Below are positions 1 through 7,741 of a stretch of 64,000 bases of DNA, in pieces. The translations under genes and the position numbers were made by a program. The notes under the pieces are model-generated. The model saw nothing but the letters and a program-made list of their open reading frames with translations. It had not been told where the DNA came from and did no database searches. Numbering within the stretch: the first letter of the stretch is position 1; each line of letters begins with the position of its first letter. The DNA is from CAIVAT01 sp964473485 (lineage in GTDB: Bacteria > Bacteroidota > Bacteroidia > Bacteroidales > FEN-979), in assembly GCA_964473485.1 (NCBI GenBank), contig CAYYPH010000003.1, forward strand, positions 124,001 to 188,000, read 5' to 3'.

Positions 1-616
1 TATTCGAGATCCTTCTGACCTCATCGATGATCTGGTCGAGGTAATTCTTCAGCTCCTGTATCGAATTCCTGATCTCACGGGCATCCTGGTACAACAGTCC
101 CTCGAGGCGCAACTTGATCGCGATCAGCAACTGTCCGATCCCGTCGTGGAGTTCACGCGACAGGCGCTGCCGTTCCATCTCCTCCGCATCGATCACCGAA
201 CGCATACGCCCAAAGCGTTCAAGCTGCAGTTCCCTGGTTTTTTCCTGTATCTGCCTTGCCATGGTGTTGAAGGAGTGGGTGAGCATTCCGATCTCATCAT
301 TGGCTGAGACCGGCACATCGACATGATCGCGACCCTCTCCAAGTCTTGTGGCGGCATCTTTGAGCCGGATGAGCGGCCGTGTAATCCGCCTCGAGATGAA
401 CCAGACCACACTGAAAAACAGGATGGTCAGTATGGAACTGAGCAGCAGGATAAACAAAATGAGCAGGGTGGGCGAAAGGGAGGTAGAACCTGCATCATGT
501 AAAAACTTTTGGCTGGCAAGGTACTGGTAAACAATCAGGTTGACAAGAACAATGGCCACCAGGAAAGGCAAAACGAAATAAAATACCAGTTTCCAGCGGA
601 TTGAAATGTTCTTCAT
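1..616 (-). CDS. Sensor histidine kinase, NarL/UhpB type (HAMP + HisKA_3), truncated by window edge
   Basis: The frame opens at ATG 616 and stays open to base 1, giving 205 residues of N-terminus. There are two hydrophobic helices, at about 9-30 and 49-74, joined by only some 18 residues, so there is almost no periplasmic sensor. A HAMP linker follows (about 72-125), then a dimerisation helix with the HisKA_3 signature ERQRLSRELHDGIGQ, in which H157 is the expected phosphoacceptor. This family phosphorylates LuxR/NarL-type response regulators; the ATPase domain and any partner lie beyond the left edge. A TATGTTTG promoter box lies just upstream, divergent from the M1 peptidase gene. The class is clear; the signal sensed cannot be told and may be membrane-borne or intracellular. 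Confidence 0.9.
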   Translation of the reverse strand, partial: MKNISIRWKLVFYFVLPFLVAIVLVNLIVYQYLASQKFLHDAGSTSLSPTLLILFILLLSSILTILFFSVVWFISRRITRPLIRLKDAATRLGEGRDHVDVPVSANDEIGMLTHSFNTMARQIQEKTRELQLERFGRMRSVIDAEEMERQRLSRELHDGIGQLLIAIKLRLEGLLYQDAREIRNSIQELKNYLDQIIDEVRRISN

Positions 617-634
617 GCCTTTTTACTATTTTTG
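601..634 (+). promoter_or_regulatory. Probable promoter of the M1 peptidase gene
   Basis: TATTTTTG at 627-634 matches TAnnTTTG, and a TTG at 601-603 lies 23 bases upstream, within the range reported for Bacteroidota sigma-A promoters. The ATG follows at 673. The -33 half overlaps the start of the kinase gene. Confidence 0.42.
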
Positions 635-648
635 GCCTGTAACCGGTA

Positions 649-656
649 CAAACATA
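649..656 (-). promoter_or_regulatory. Bacteroidota -7 box for the sensor kinase
   Basis: On the minus strand the sequence reads TATGTTTG, a full match to TAnnTTTG, 33 bases upstream of the kinase ATG. No clear -33 TTTG is visible. It sits back to back with the promoter of the M1 peptidase gene. Confidence 0.4.
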
Positions 657-672
657 CTAAATTATTGAATCT

Positions 673-3033
673 ATGCGATGGTCCTTTCTTTCCTTTCCCT
701 TTAAATACACGGCAACCGGCTTCATGGCGCTGCTCCTGATGATGCCTGGTTTATACTTCCGGCTGTCGGCCCAGGTAAAAACAGTGACCTATTATGCTGA
801 TCAGGCATCGGTTCCCCCTGATCTCATTGCCGGTCTTCGCCACATCGAGGCCCATCTCAGGTTTACGCCTGAAGAGAACCTGGTAATCGGTGAAGCTGAG
901 ATGACCATCGTTCCGAACCGTTATCAAACCGATTCAGTGGTGTTTCAATGTCCTGATTTTAAGGTTTTCACTGTAAAAATTGATGGGACTTTGGTGTCAT
1001 TCAGAATGAATGGTTCAGCCCTGGTGATCTATCCGGATGGAGAACAAAAAAAGGCTCTTGTCAAGGGCCGTGAAGCGAAAATCCGGATTGAATACGAATC
1101 CAGGCCACAGGCTGGCCCGATCTACTTTGTTGGCTGGACAAAAGAGGAGGCGGGAAAACGGAAAGTCATCTGGGCTCACCGGCCCAATGGCTGGTTACCC
1201 TATATGGAGTCGAGGGTGCAGATGGACCTGTTCATAACCTTCGATCAGGGGTATAATGTCTTCTCAAACGGCGAACGGATATCGGTGACCGGCAATCCCG
1301 ACGGGACAAAGACCTGGCACTACAGCATGAAAAAAGATCATCCCTTCTTCTCCACCTGTGTGGTGATCGGCGATTACCAGTTTCAACAGTCAACAACCGC
1401 ACGCGGGGTGCCGCTCGAATTCTGGTATTATTCCGATGTGCCCGGAAAGGTTGCCACCACTTATAAATACACCGAAGAGATGTTTTCGTTCTTCGAACAT
1501 GAGATGGGTGTGAATTATCCCTACCCGGTATATCGCCAGGCTCCTGTGATCGATTACATGTACGGAGGCATGGAGACAACCACCGCCACCGTTTTCGGCG
1601 ACTTCATGCTGATCGATCCGCGTGCCTGGTGGCAGCGCAATTATGTGAATGTCAATGCCCACGAACTCGCACACCAATGGTTTGGCAACTACGTGGCCCA
1701 CCTGGTAAACAAGGATGTGTGGCTCACCGAAAGTTTCGGAACTTACTACGCCAAGCTTTTTGAAAAGCATATTTATGGAGAGGATCAATACCAGAATGTG
1801 CGGAACGAAGAGATACTGCTTAGCCTGGAAGCGGCAAAGCGCAACGACTTCCCGGTTGGAGGGAGCCGCGGAGGTGTGGAACGGATCTACCGGAAGGGTT
1901 CCCTGGTACTTGACATGCTGCGTGATGTAATGGGCGAACGTGAATTCAGGGACGCCATCCGGCTCTACCTGGAGCGGTATGGGTTCGCATACGCCGAGAC
2001 CAACGACCTGTTAAGATGTACGTATGATGTTACCGGAAAACCTTACGGGTGGTTCTTTGATCAATGGATATTGCGGGGCGGGGAGCCACATTACAAAGTC
2101 AGTTACACGATCAGCGCTGATTCAACAGGCCGGCGGTTCACCAGGGTTGATATTGCCCAGGTGCAGCAGACCGGTGAGCTGACGGGCCTGTTCAGGATGC
2201 CGGTTGTTGTGGAGGTGCATTATGCGGATGGTTCTGTTGATTCGCAGCGGGTCTGGATCGGGTCAAAGGAAAACACCGTAAACATTTTAAACCCGGCAAA
2301 AAAGGATGTTGCTTTTGTACTGTTCGACCCGGGTCGCCGGATTCTGAAAAAACTGACATTTGAAAGAAATTTTAACGAACTGGCGGCCCAGGCAATGGCA
2401 GCACCTGCGATGGTCGATCGGCTGGATGCCCTGATAGCACTTGATTCAGTCACCTTCGACAAAAAACGGGATTTGTTGGTCAAGTCGTTCAGGAAAGAAC
2501 GTTTTGTACTTATCAAAACGGAGATAATTCGTCAAATGGCCGTCAACCAGGAGCCTGCCAACCTGATGTTGATCGGGGAAGCCCTGGGCGATCGCGACGC
2601 CGACATCCGGAAAGCGGCTCTGCTGGGTATGCGGATTGTGCCTGAAACGCTGCGATCTTCTGTTGAGGCAATGCTTTTCGATTCATCCTACCTGAATGTG
2701 GGACTGGCCCTCGAAAAATTATGTAACTCATTCCCCGGCCGGACCCGGCAATACCTCGACCTGACGAAAGATATGGAAGGCTGGCGGGGAAAGAACATCC
2801 GGATGAAATGGCTTGAAATATCCATTGCCGGAGGGCAAAAGGAGTACCTGGATGAGCTTATCAGGTATGCGGGTCCCAGGTATGAATTCGAAACAAGGAT
2901 GAATGCCTTCGGGGTGTTGCAGAGATTAAAGTATACAGATACAAAGACCCTGGACTTCGCCCGACAGGCCAGCAAACATTGGAACAATAAACTCAGCGCC
3001 GTGGCAAAAGAATACTTAAAGCATTGGAAATAG
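673..3033 (+). CDS. M1 family zinc metallopeptidase (aminopeptidase N-like), exported
   Basis: This 786-residue protein begins with a signal peptide ending near LSAQ (residue 34), so it acts in the periplasm or outside. The gluzincin motif is complete: H330-E331-x2-H334 (HELAHQWF), then E353 in WLTESF exactly 18 residues later. This gives the three zinc ligands and the general base. The substrate-binding GxMEN motif of the family reads GGMETTT (298-304), with the Asn replaced by Thr. An N-terminal beta domain (about 40-250) precedes the catalytic domain, and the last 200 residues look like helical HEAT-type repeats, which also fits M1. It probably trims peptides from the N-terminus for nutrition. 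It stands alone between divergent promoters and an MFS gene. Confidence 0.93.
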   Translation: MRWSFLSFPFKYTATGFMALLLMMPGLYFRLSAQVKTVTYYADQASVPPDLIAGLRHIEAHLRFTPEENLVIGEAEMTIVPNRYQTDSVVFQCPDFKVFTVKIDGTLVSFRMNGSALVIYPDGEQKKALVKGREAKIRIEYESRPQAGPIYFVGWTKEEAGKRKVIWAHRPNGWLPYMESRVQMDLFITFDQGYNVFSNGERISVTGNPDGTKTWHYSMKKDHPFFSTCVVIGDYQFQQSTTARGVPLEFWYYSDVPGKVATTYKYTEEMFSFFEHEMGVNYPYPVYRQAPVIDYMYGGMETTTATVFGDFMLIDPRAWWQRNYVNVNAHELAHQWFGNYVAHLVNKDVWLTESFGTYYAKLFEKHIYGEDQYQNVRNEEILLSLEAAKRNDFPVGGSRGGVERIYRKGSLVLDMLRDVMGEREFRDAIRLYLERYGFAYAETNDLLRCTYDVTGKPYGWFFDQWILRGGEPHYKVSYTISADSTGRRFTRVDIAQVQQTGELTGLFRMPVVVEVHYADGSVDSQRVWIGSKENTVNILNPAKKDVAFVLFDPGRRILKKLTFERNFNELAAQAMAAPAMVDRLDALIALDSVTFDKKRDLLVKSFRKERFVLIKTEIIRQMAVNQEPANLMLIGEALGDRDADIRKAALLGMRIVPETLRSSVEAMLFDSSYLNVGLALEKLCNSFPGRTRQYLDLTKDMEGWRGKNIRMKWLEISIAGGQKEYLDELIRYAGPRYEFETRMNAFGVLQRLKYTDTKTLDFARQASKHWNNKLSAVAKEYLKHWK

Positions 3034-3042
3034 CTTTAAATA

Positions 3043-3077
3043 TTGAATTTTGACATTTGAATTTTGAACTTTGAATT
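3043..3077. repeat. Five-copy 7-nt tandem repeat, consensus TTGAAYT
   Basis: Five adjoining heptamers fill the short gap after the M1 gene: ttgaatt, ttgacat, ttgaatt, ttgaact, ttgaatt. The register is exact. It resembles the heptameric short tandem repeats described between genes in cyanobacteria and other environmental bacteria. No promoter or terminator role is evident. Confidence 0.7.
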
Positions 3078-3102
3078 GCATACCTGATCAACCCTTTCAT
3101 TC

Positions 3103-4311
3103 ATGAAAAACAAGATATTGACCCGGACAGTGCTACTTGTTTCGTTCGTGAGCCTGTTTACGGATATCGCCAGTGAGATGCTATACCCGGTCATGCCCGT
3201 ATACCTGAAATCGATCGGTTTTTCGGTGCTGCTGATCGGGATCCTCGAAGGAATTGCCGAAGCCGTTGCAGGAGTCAGCAAGGGGTACTTCGGACATCTT
3301 TCGGATATCTGGCAGCGAAGGGTTCCTTTTATCCGGGCGGGTTATTCACTGAGCGCCATCTCAAAACCGATGATGGCATTATTCACCTGGCCGCTGTGGA
3401 TCTTTTTTGCCCGGACCCTCGACCGGTTTGGAAAAGGGATCAGGACCAGCGCCAGGGATGCGCTGCTCAGCGATGAAACCACCAGCGAGCACAAAGGAAA
3501 GGTTTTCGGTTTCCACCGGTCGATGGATACCGTTGGAGCGGCCATCGGTCCTTTGCTTGCGCTGATTTTTCTGTGGTTTTATCCTGGCGAGTACAAATGG
3601 TTGTTTTTTATTGCCTTCCTGCCGGGTTTACTGGCGGTTTCGCTCACCTTCCTTTTGAAGGACAAGCGATTGGCCGGCAGGGATATCACCGGCAGCGAGA
3701 AAAAGAATGGAAAAACCACCGGGTTTTTTACCTACCTGAAATACTGGAAACATAGCCCGCAGCAATTCCGGTACCTGGTTGCCGGATTGCTGCTCTTCAC
3801 CTTGTTCAACAGTTCAGATGCCTTTCTGCTGCTTGCCCTGAAAGAACAACAGTTGTCCGATACCATGATGATAGGGGTCTACATCTTCTATAATCTGGTG
3901 TACGCGGTCTTCTCATACCCGGTTGGAGTGATTGCCGACCGGATCGGGTTAAGGACCACATTGATCGCCGGTTTACTGATCTTTGCCCTGGTTTATACAG
4001 GGATGGGCTTTGCAGATTCTCTTGCTGGTTTCGGGATACTCTTTTTCTTTTATGGCATCTATGCAGCATCTACCGAGGGGATCTCAAAAGCGCTGATATC
4101 AAATATCGCGGAGAAAACTGAAACGGCCACTGCCATCGGATTTTACAACAGCGCCAACAGCATCTGCGCCCTGCTGGCCAGCAGCATTGCCGGTTTCCTT
4201 TGGTATTTCATAGGATTCCGGGCCATGTTCCTGGTTTCCGGGGCCGGTGTTTTAGCGGTGGTCCTTTACATGACCTGGGTCTTTGGTTTCCGGCTGAAAA
4301 CCAGGCCGTGA
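3103..4311 (+). CDS. Major facilitator superfamily transporter
   Basis: A 402-residue integral membrane protein with about twelve hydrophobic segments and a central hydrophilic loop near residues 185-215. The MFS motif A after helix 2 is visible as GHLSDIWQRR, and a related arginine-rich loop (FARTLDRFGKGIRTSARDA) follows helix 4. The long conserved stretch from helix 1 to helix 5 fits the drug/metabolite efflux-like MFS branch, but the substrate cannot be read from the sequence. It lies 69 bases downstream of the M1 peptidase on the same strand, separated by the heptamer array, so co-transcription is possible. The ATG at 3103 begins directly before the first helix (MKNKILTRTVLLVSFVSL). Confidence 0.92.
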   Translation: MKNKILTRTVLLVSFVSLFTDIASEMLYPVMPVYLKSIGFSVLLIGILEGIAEAVAGVSKGYFGHLSDIWQRRVPFIRAGYSLSAISKPMMALFTWPLWIFFARTLDRFGKGIRTSARDALLSDETTSEHKGKVFGFHRSMDTVGAAIGPLLALIFLWFYPGEYKWLFFIAFLPGLLAVSLTFLLKDKRLAGRDITGSEKKNGKTTGFFTYLKYWKHSPQQFRYLVAGLLLFTLFNSSDAFLLLALKEQQLSDTMMIGVYIFYNLVYAVFSYPVGVIADRIGLRTTLIAGLLIFALVYTGMGFADSLAGFGILFFFYGIYAASTEGISKALISNIAEKTETATAIGFYNSANSICALLASSIAGFLWYFIGFRAMFLVSGAGVLAVVLYMTWVFGFRLKTRP

Positions 4312-4318
4312 GCAGATA

Positions 4319-4350
4319 AAAAAAATCCCCGGCATTGCTGCACGGGGATT
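4319..4350 (-). terminator. Rho-independent terminator of the first LruC gene (copy 1)
   Basis: AATCCCC at 4324-4330 pairs with GGGGATT at 4344-4350 around a 13-base loop, and on the minus strand the hairpin runs into a T tract. The 32-base core is identical to the one at 7685-7716. It may also end the convergent MFS transcript. Confidence 0.75.
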
Positions 4351-4372
4351 TTGAACCCACAAAACACAGATA

Positions 4373-7300
4373 CTAATAAATATTTGAGGCGTTCCGGTAG
4401 CCCGGTTTATCCATGTACCAGTCGGGATATTGCGCCCCGGACGATTGAGCCCAGGCAGCAAAATGCAGGTAGGTTTGCACGATATCAGCCTTTTCGATGG
4501 GGTACTCAAAGTCAATTGGAACTTCCATAGCCCAGGGCAGATTGGTCTTCGACCGGTAGTAATGACCCAGGGCCGGATCGGAACCGTCATCCTCTGAACC
4601 GAAATAAACGGGGTTGGCCAGTTCGGTGGGAGGATGATCCTTCAGGTGAACCTCTTTGCCACGATCCTGGTTCACAAAGATGAACGGATTGTAAGGAGGT
4701 GTACCGATGCTGGCCTGTGGTGTCGACAGGTTTACCGTAACGGTTTGAACTTCGGTCTGCACGGTATAACCGCCGTGTACCGTATTGATGATGGCTCCCC
4801 CAAGCAGGGTATTCACTGCATCAACCGGGATGATCACGGTGTTCAGCGTATGTCCGCTCTCGAAACCTTTGGGGTCCATTTTCACGGCATTCCCTACTTT
4901 GATGCACCCGGTAACACGTTCAATATTTGACGGGGAAGTATTCAGGGCAAGTCCGAAACCGTTGTCGTAGGATGCTCCGGCCGCCTTGATCTTGAATTTG
5001 GCAATGAGGTCGACCACCTTATTCTGGGCGTTGGTCACGATCTTGTAATTGAAGTTCATGACAAGGTCGTTGCAGTCGTAATCACCATAGGCAGGCCATA
5101 GGTCCTCAAAGGTGTAAGTGGCGAAGTCGACTTCGTTCGGATAGTATGAGTTGAAAGCACGTTTCGGGTCTGTCGGGTAGGCATCCTGGTCATCGGGAAC
5201 ACCATCACCGTCGGTATCGGTGATGGCCGGCGGAACAATGGTGATCACAAGAACCTTGGTATCGGTGCCTGCGGGATTGGTCGCCTGCAGGGTGACATCA
5301 GTGGTTCCTGCACCGGTTGGAATGCCGCTGATGACCTGTGTTTCAGGATCAAAGGAGAGACCTGCCGGCAGATTGGCGACACTGTAATTTATCGGTTGGG
5401 TGCCCGAGGCGGTGACCTGGTAGGAGAAGGGTTGGTTCTTTGTTCCGGATGCGGTCAGCGGGCTGGTGATGACCGGGGGCTGTATACCCTCCTTTACGGT
5501 GATGACCAGGATCTTTGTATCGCTGCCATATTCGTTGGTGGCAACCAGCGTTACATCGGTAACGCCTGAATTCGTCGGTGTTCCGTTGATGGTCCGGGTA
5601 TCGGGATCGAAACTCAGGCCTGCCGGCAGGTTATTTACGGAGTAGGAGATTGGGCCGGAGCCGGAGGCCGAAACAGTGTAGGTAGTGAACTGCTGCCCGA
5701 CCGTGCCGCTGGCTGTAAGCTGACTTGTGATCTCCGGCGGCGATCCGACTGTGAGTACCAGTGTCTTGTTGTCACTGCCGGCACTGTTGGTCGCCGTCAG
5801 GCTTATGTTATACGTACCCGGTGCTGTCGGGATACCGGTAATGCGGTGGGTGGCGGGATCGAACGATAGTCCGGCAGGGAGATTGGCAGCCTGGTAGGTG
5901 ATCGGGCTGGTCCCCTCGGCCGTTATTTCATAGGTGAACGACTGATTAACGGTTGTTTTGGCGGTAAGCGGACTGGTGATGACCGGCGGGTTGGCCGGGG
6001 TGATGATCGTGATGACCAGTGTTTTGTTGTCGGTCCCAACCATGTTGTCGGCCATGAGCCCAACGTTAATGGTTCCGGCTGCCGTGGGCGTACCGCTCAG
6101 GGTGTGGGTGGCGGGATTGTACGTGAGCCACGAAGGTAGGTTCGAGGCACTGTAAGTGATCGGATCAGTGCCGGTGGCTGTAATGACATAAGGTGTTATT
6201 GCGTTCCCAACTGTTCCGGCAAGAGTGAGCGAACTGGTTATCACCGGAGGGAGGGGTTTGCTGCAGTCCTGGATCGGGATGACGATTCCGGTGGTGTGTT
6301 TGGTCACATTGGGGCCGTAATTGCCATTCTGGGGATTGAAGTTGGTCGACCAGAGGTCGATGTACCCGGTCAGAACGCAACTGGCAACCGTCTGGCTTTT
6401 CCCCGAACCGGTAGCATGAATCTGCGATCCCTGGGTGGATGGTCCGGCCACGTTGCCCGAAATATTGAATGTTCCGGTTTCGATAAGACTTTGCAGGCCG
6501 AGATTGCCATATCCCTGGCCGCTGAAACTGATCTCGCCGGTGACCTTCAGGTAGGCATTCGGGCCATTGACGAAACCCGGGCTTGCAACCGTTCCGGTAA
6601 CGATCTGCATGGCCGTGCTTTTGGTACTGGTAACATACATCTGGCAGTAGTTCTTTATGATGCCGCTCACCTGAGTCTGGGCATCGCCGACACAGGTCAG
6701 ATGGTAGTGGTTGATCAGCTCTCCTTTAACCTGGAGGTTGTTGGAGAAGGTCATGTCGCCCCAGTTCTGCACCAGGGCACCTTCCATAACATTAAAGGTT
6801 TTATTGCTCCCTGACTGTGCGAAATTGAGGGTGCCGAAATTATCAATGTCGGCATACGTGTTGGCAGCAGGAACCGTGGCTTTTCCGGTGGGAGAGATGA
6901 TCAGCATTCCTTCGCCGCTGAGTTGCGTGATATTGGCAGTGCCACATATCCGCAGTAATCCGCCGGCGTTTATCGTTACTTTCAGCGGGCTGATGTTTTT
7001 ACCCTCTTTAACGACATAGGTTTGGCCTGAATTTATGGTATAGGTACCGGATGTGTTGATGGGTGTACCCGTGTTGCAGTCATTGCCCTCGGTAGCTTCG
7101 GTCGATTTAGTGGCACCGAATGTATACACCAGGGTCGTACCGGAGATGGGGACTGCCATGAACTCGTTATTCCCGGCAGCGGAAATTTTACCGACATAAA
7201 GTTCTTTTAATCTGGAAGGCACCCGCAGCGAGGTTTTATATGTCAGCGAGGCATCAGTCGCACCCGTTGCGATCATTTTACCGTCGGTTGAAGGATCTCC

Positions 7301-7537
7301 CTGGTAGATTTGAATCACGAACAGGGATTGTGGCCCGGGGTTGATGACTGCGATGGTGGCCTCGAGGTTGATAAAGTTGTCGAACTGGAAGTCGGGAGCA
7401 ACTTTCAGGTCAACAAAGTTTTTTGGTGCGGGCGGATTATCATCGGGCAGTTTTTTTCGGCAACCCGACACGATGAATACGGTTGCGGCAATGATCAGGC
7501 CGATCAATGACAGGGATAAACTTTTTCTTGAGAACAT
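4373..7537 (-). CDS. LruC-domain lipoprotein with four Ig-like (He_PIG) domains
   Basis: This 1,054-residue protein has a lipoprotein signal peptide (lipobox VSGC near residue 26), so it is probably tethered to the outer membrane. After an N-terminal beta domain (about 40-150) comes a Gly/Asn/Thr-rich, repeat-like region resembling a beta-solenoid (about 170-420). Four putative Ig domains of the He_PIG kind follow from about 429 to 770; each carries the pattern NLPAGLSFDPxTxxIxGxPT (the first degenerate). Next are a calcium-binding DTDGDGVPDDQDAYPTDP motif and a C-terminal LruC domain (about 790-1054) with FEDLWPAYGDYDCNDLV. LruC proteins are surface or outer-membrane lipoproteins of unknown biochemical role. 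The next gene upstream is a paralogue without the Ig block. An adhesive or matrix role is inferred. Confidence 0.88.
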   Translation of the reverse strand: MFSRKSLSLSLIGLIIAATVFIVSGCRKKLPDDNPPAPKNFVDLKVAPDFQFDNFINLEATIAVINPGPQSLFVIQIYQGDPSTDGKMIATGATDASLTYKTSLRVPSRLKELYVGKISAAGNNEFMAVPISGTTLVYTFGATKSTEATEGNDCNTGTPINTSGTYTINSGQTYVVKEGKNISPLKVTINAGGLLRICGTANITQLSGEGMLIISPTGKATVPAANTYADIDNFGTLNFAQSGSNKTFNVMEGALVQNWGDMTFSNNLQVKGELINHYHLTCVGDAQTQVSGIIKNYCQMYVTSTKSTAMQIVTGTVASPGFVNGPNAYLKVTGEISFSGQGYGNLGLQSLIETGTFNISGNVAGPSTQGSQIHATGSGKSQTVASCVLTGYIDLWSTNFNPQNGNYGPNVTKHTTGIVIPIQDCSKPLPPVITSSLTLAGTVGNAITPYVITATGTDPITYSASNLPSWLTYNPATHTLSGTPTAAGTINVGLMADNMVGTDNKTLVITIITPANPPVITSPLTAKTTVNQSFTYEITAEGTSPITYQAANLPAGLSFDPATHRITGIPTAPGTYNISLTATNSAGSDNKTLVLTVGSPPEITSQLTASGTVGQQFTTYTVSASGSGPISYSVNNLPAGLSFDPDTRTINGTPTNSGVTDVTLVATNEYGSDTKILVITVKEGIQPPVITSPLTASGTKNQPFSYQVTASGTQPINYSVANLPAGLSFDPETQVISGIPTGAGTTDVTLQATNPAGTDTKVLVITIVPPAITDTDGDGVPDDQDAYPTDPKRAFNSYYPNEVDFATYTFEDLWPAYGDYDCNDLVMNFNYKIVTNAQNKVVDLIAKFKIKAAGASYDNGFGLALNTSPSNIERVTGCIKVGNAVKMDPKGFESGHTLNTVIIPVDAVNTLLGGAIINTVHGGYTVQTEVQTVTVNLSTPQASIGTPPYNPFIFVNQDRGKEVHLKDHPPTELANPVYFGSEDDGSDPALGHYYRSKTNLPWAMEVPIDFEYPIEKADIVQTYLHFAAWAQSSGAQYPDWYMDKPGYRNASNIY

Positions 7538-7554
7538 AGTTAAGCGGTTTTATA

Positions 7555-7585
7555 CAAAAATACGATTAAAGGTGGATTGTGTCAA
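7555..7585 (-). promoter_or_regulatory. Promoter of the first LruC gene
   Basis: On the minus strand TATTTTTG (7562 to 7555) is preceded by TTG (7585 to 7583) with a 20-base gap, a good fit to the Bacteroidota consensus. The ATG is 18 bases further on, so this gene is transcribed independently of its upstream paralogue, whose terminator lies before it. Confidence 0.58.
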
Positions 7586-7684
7586 GGAACAATTTGGCAA
7601 CGGTATGATTAATTTAGTTTGTGTGACATTACAACCGCTTTTTGTAGGTTGAATACTGGAATGTTAAACGGTGTGCCTGGAAGC

Positions 7685-7716
7685 AAAAAAATCCCCGGCA
7701 TTGCTGCACGGGGATT
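7685..7716 (-). terminator. Rho-independent terminator of the second LruC gene (copy 2)
   Basis: The 32-base core is identical to 4319-4350, with the same CCCC/GGGG stem and flanking A and T tracts. It lies 25 bases past the stop codon of the upstream LruC gene. Its conservation suggests the gene was duplicated together with its terminator. Confidence 0.78.
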
Positions 7717-7741
7717 AAAAAAACCCACTGAAAACAAGAAA

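Noticed and set aside
3036..3281. Minus-strand ORF ending in an NSKFKIQ-like peptide
   Set aside because: The peptide is only the reverse reading of the heptamer array, and the rest is antisense to the MFS gene.
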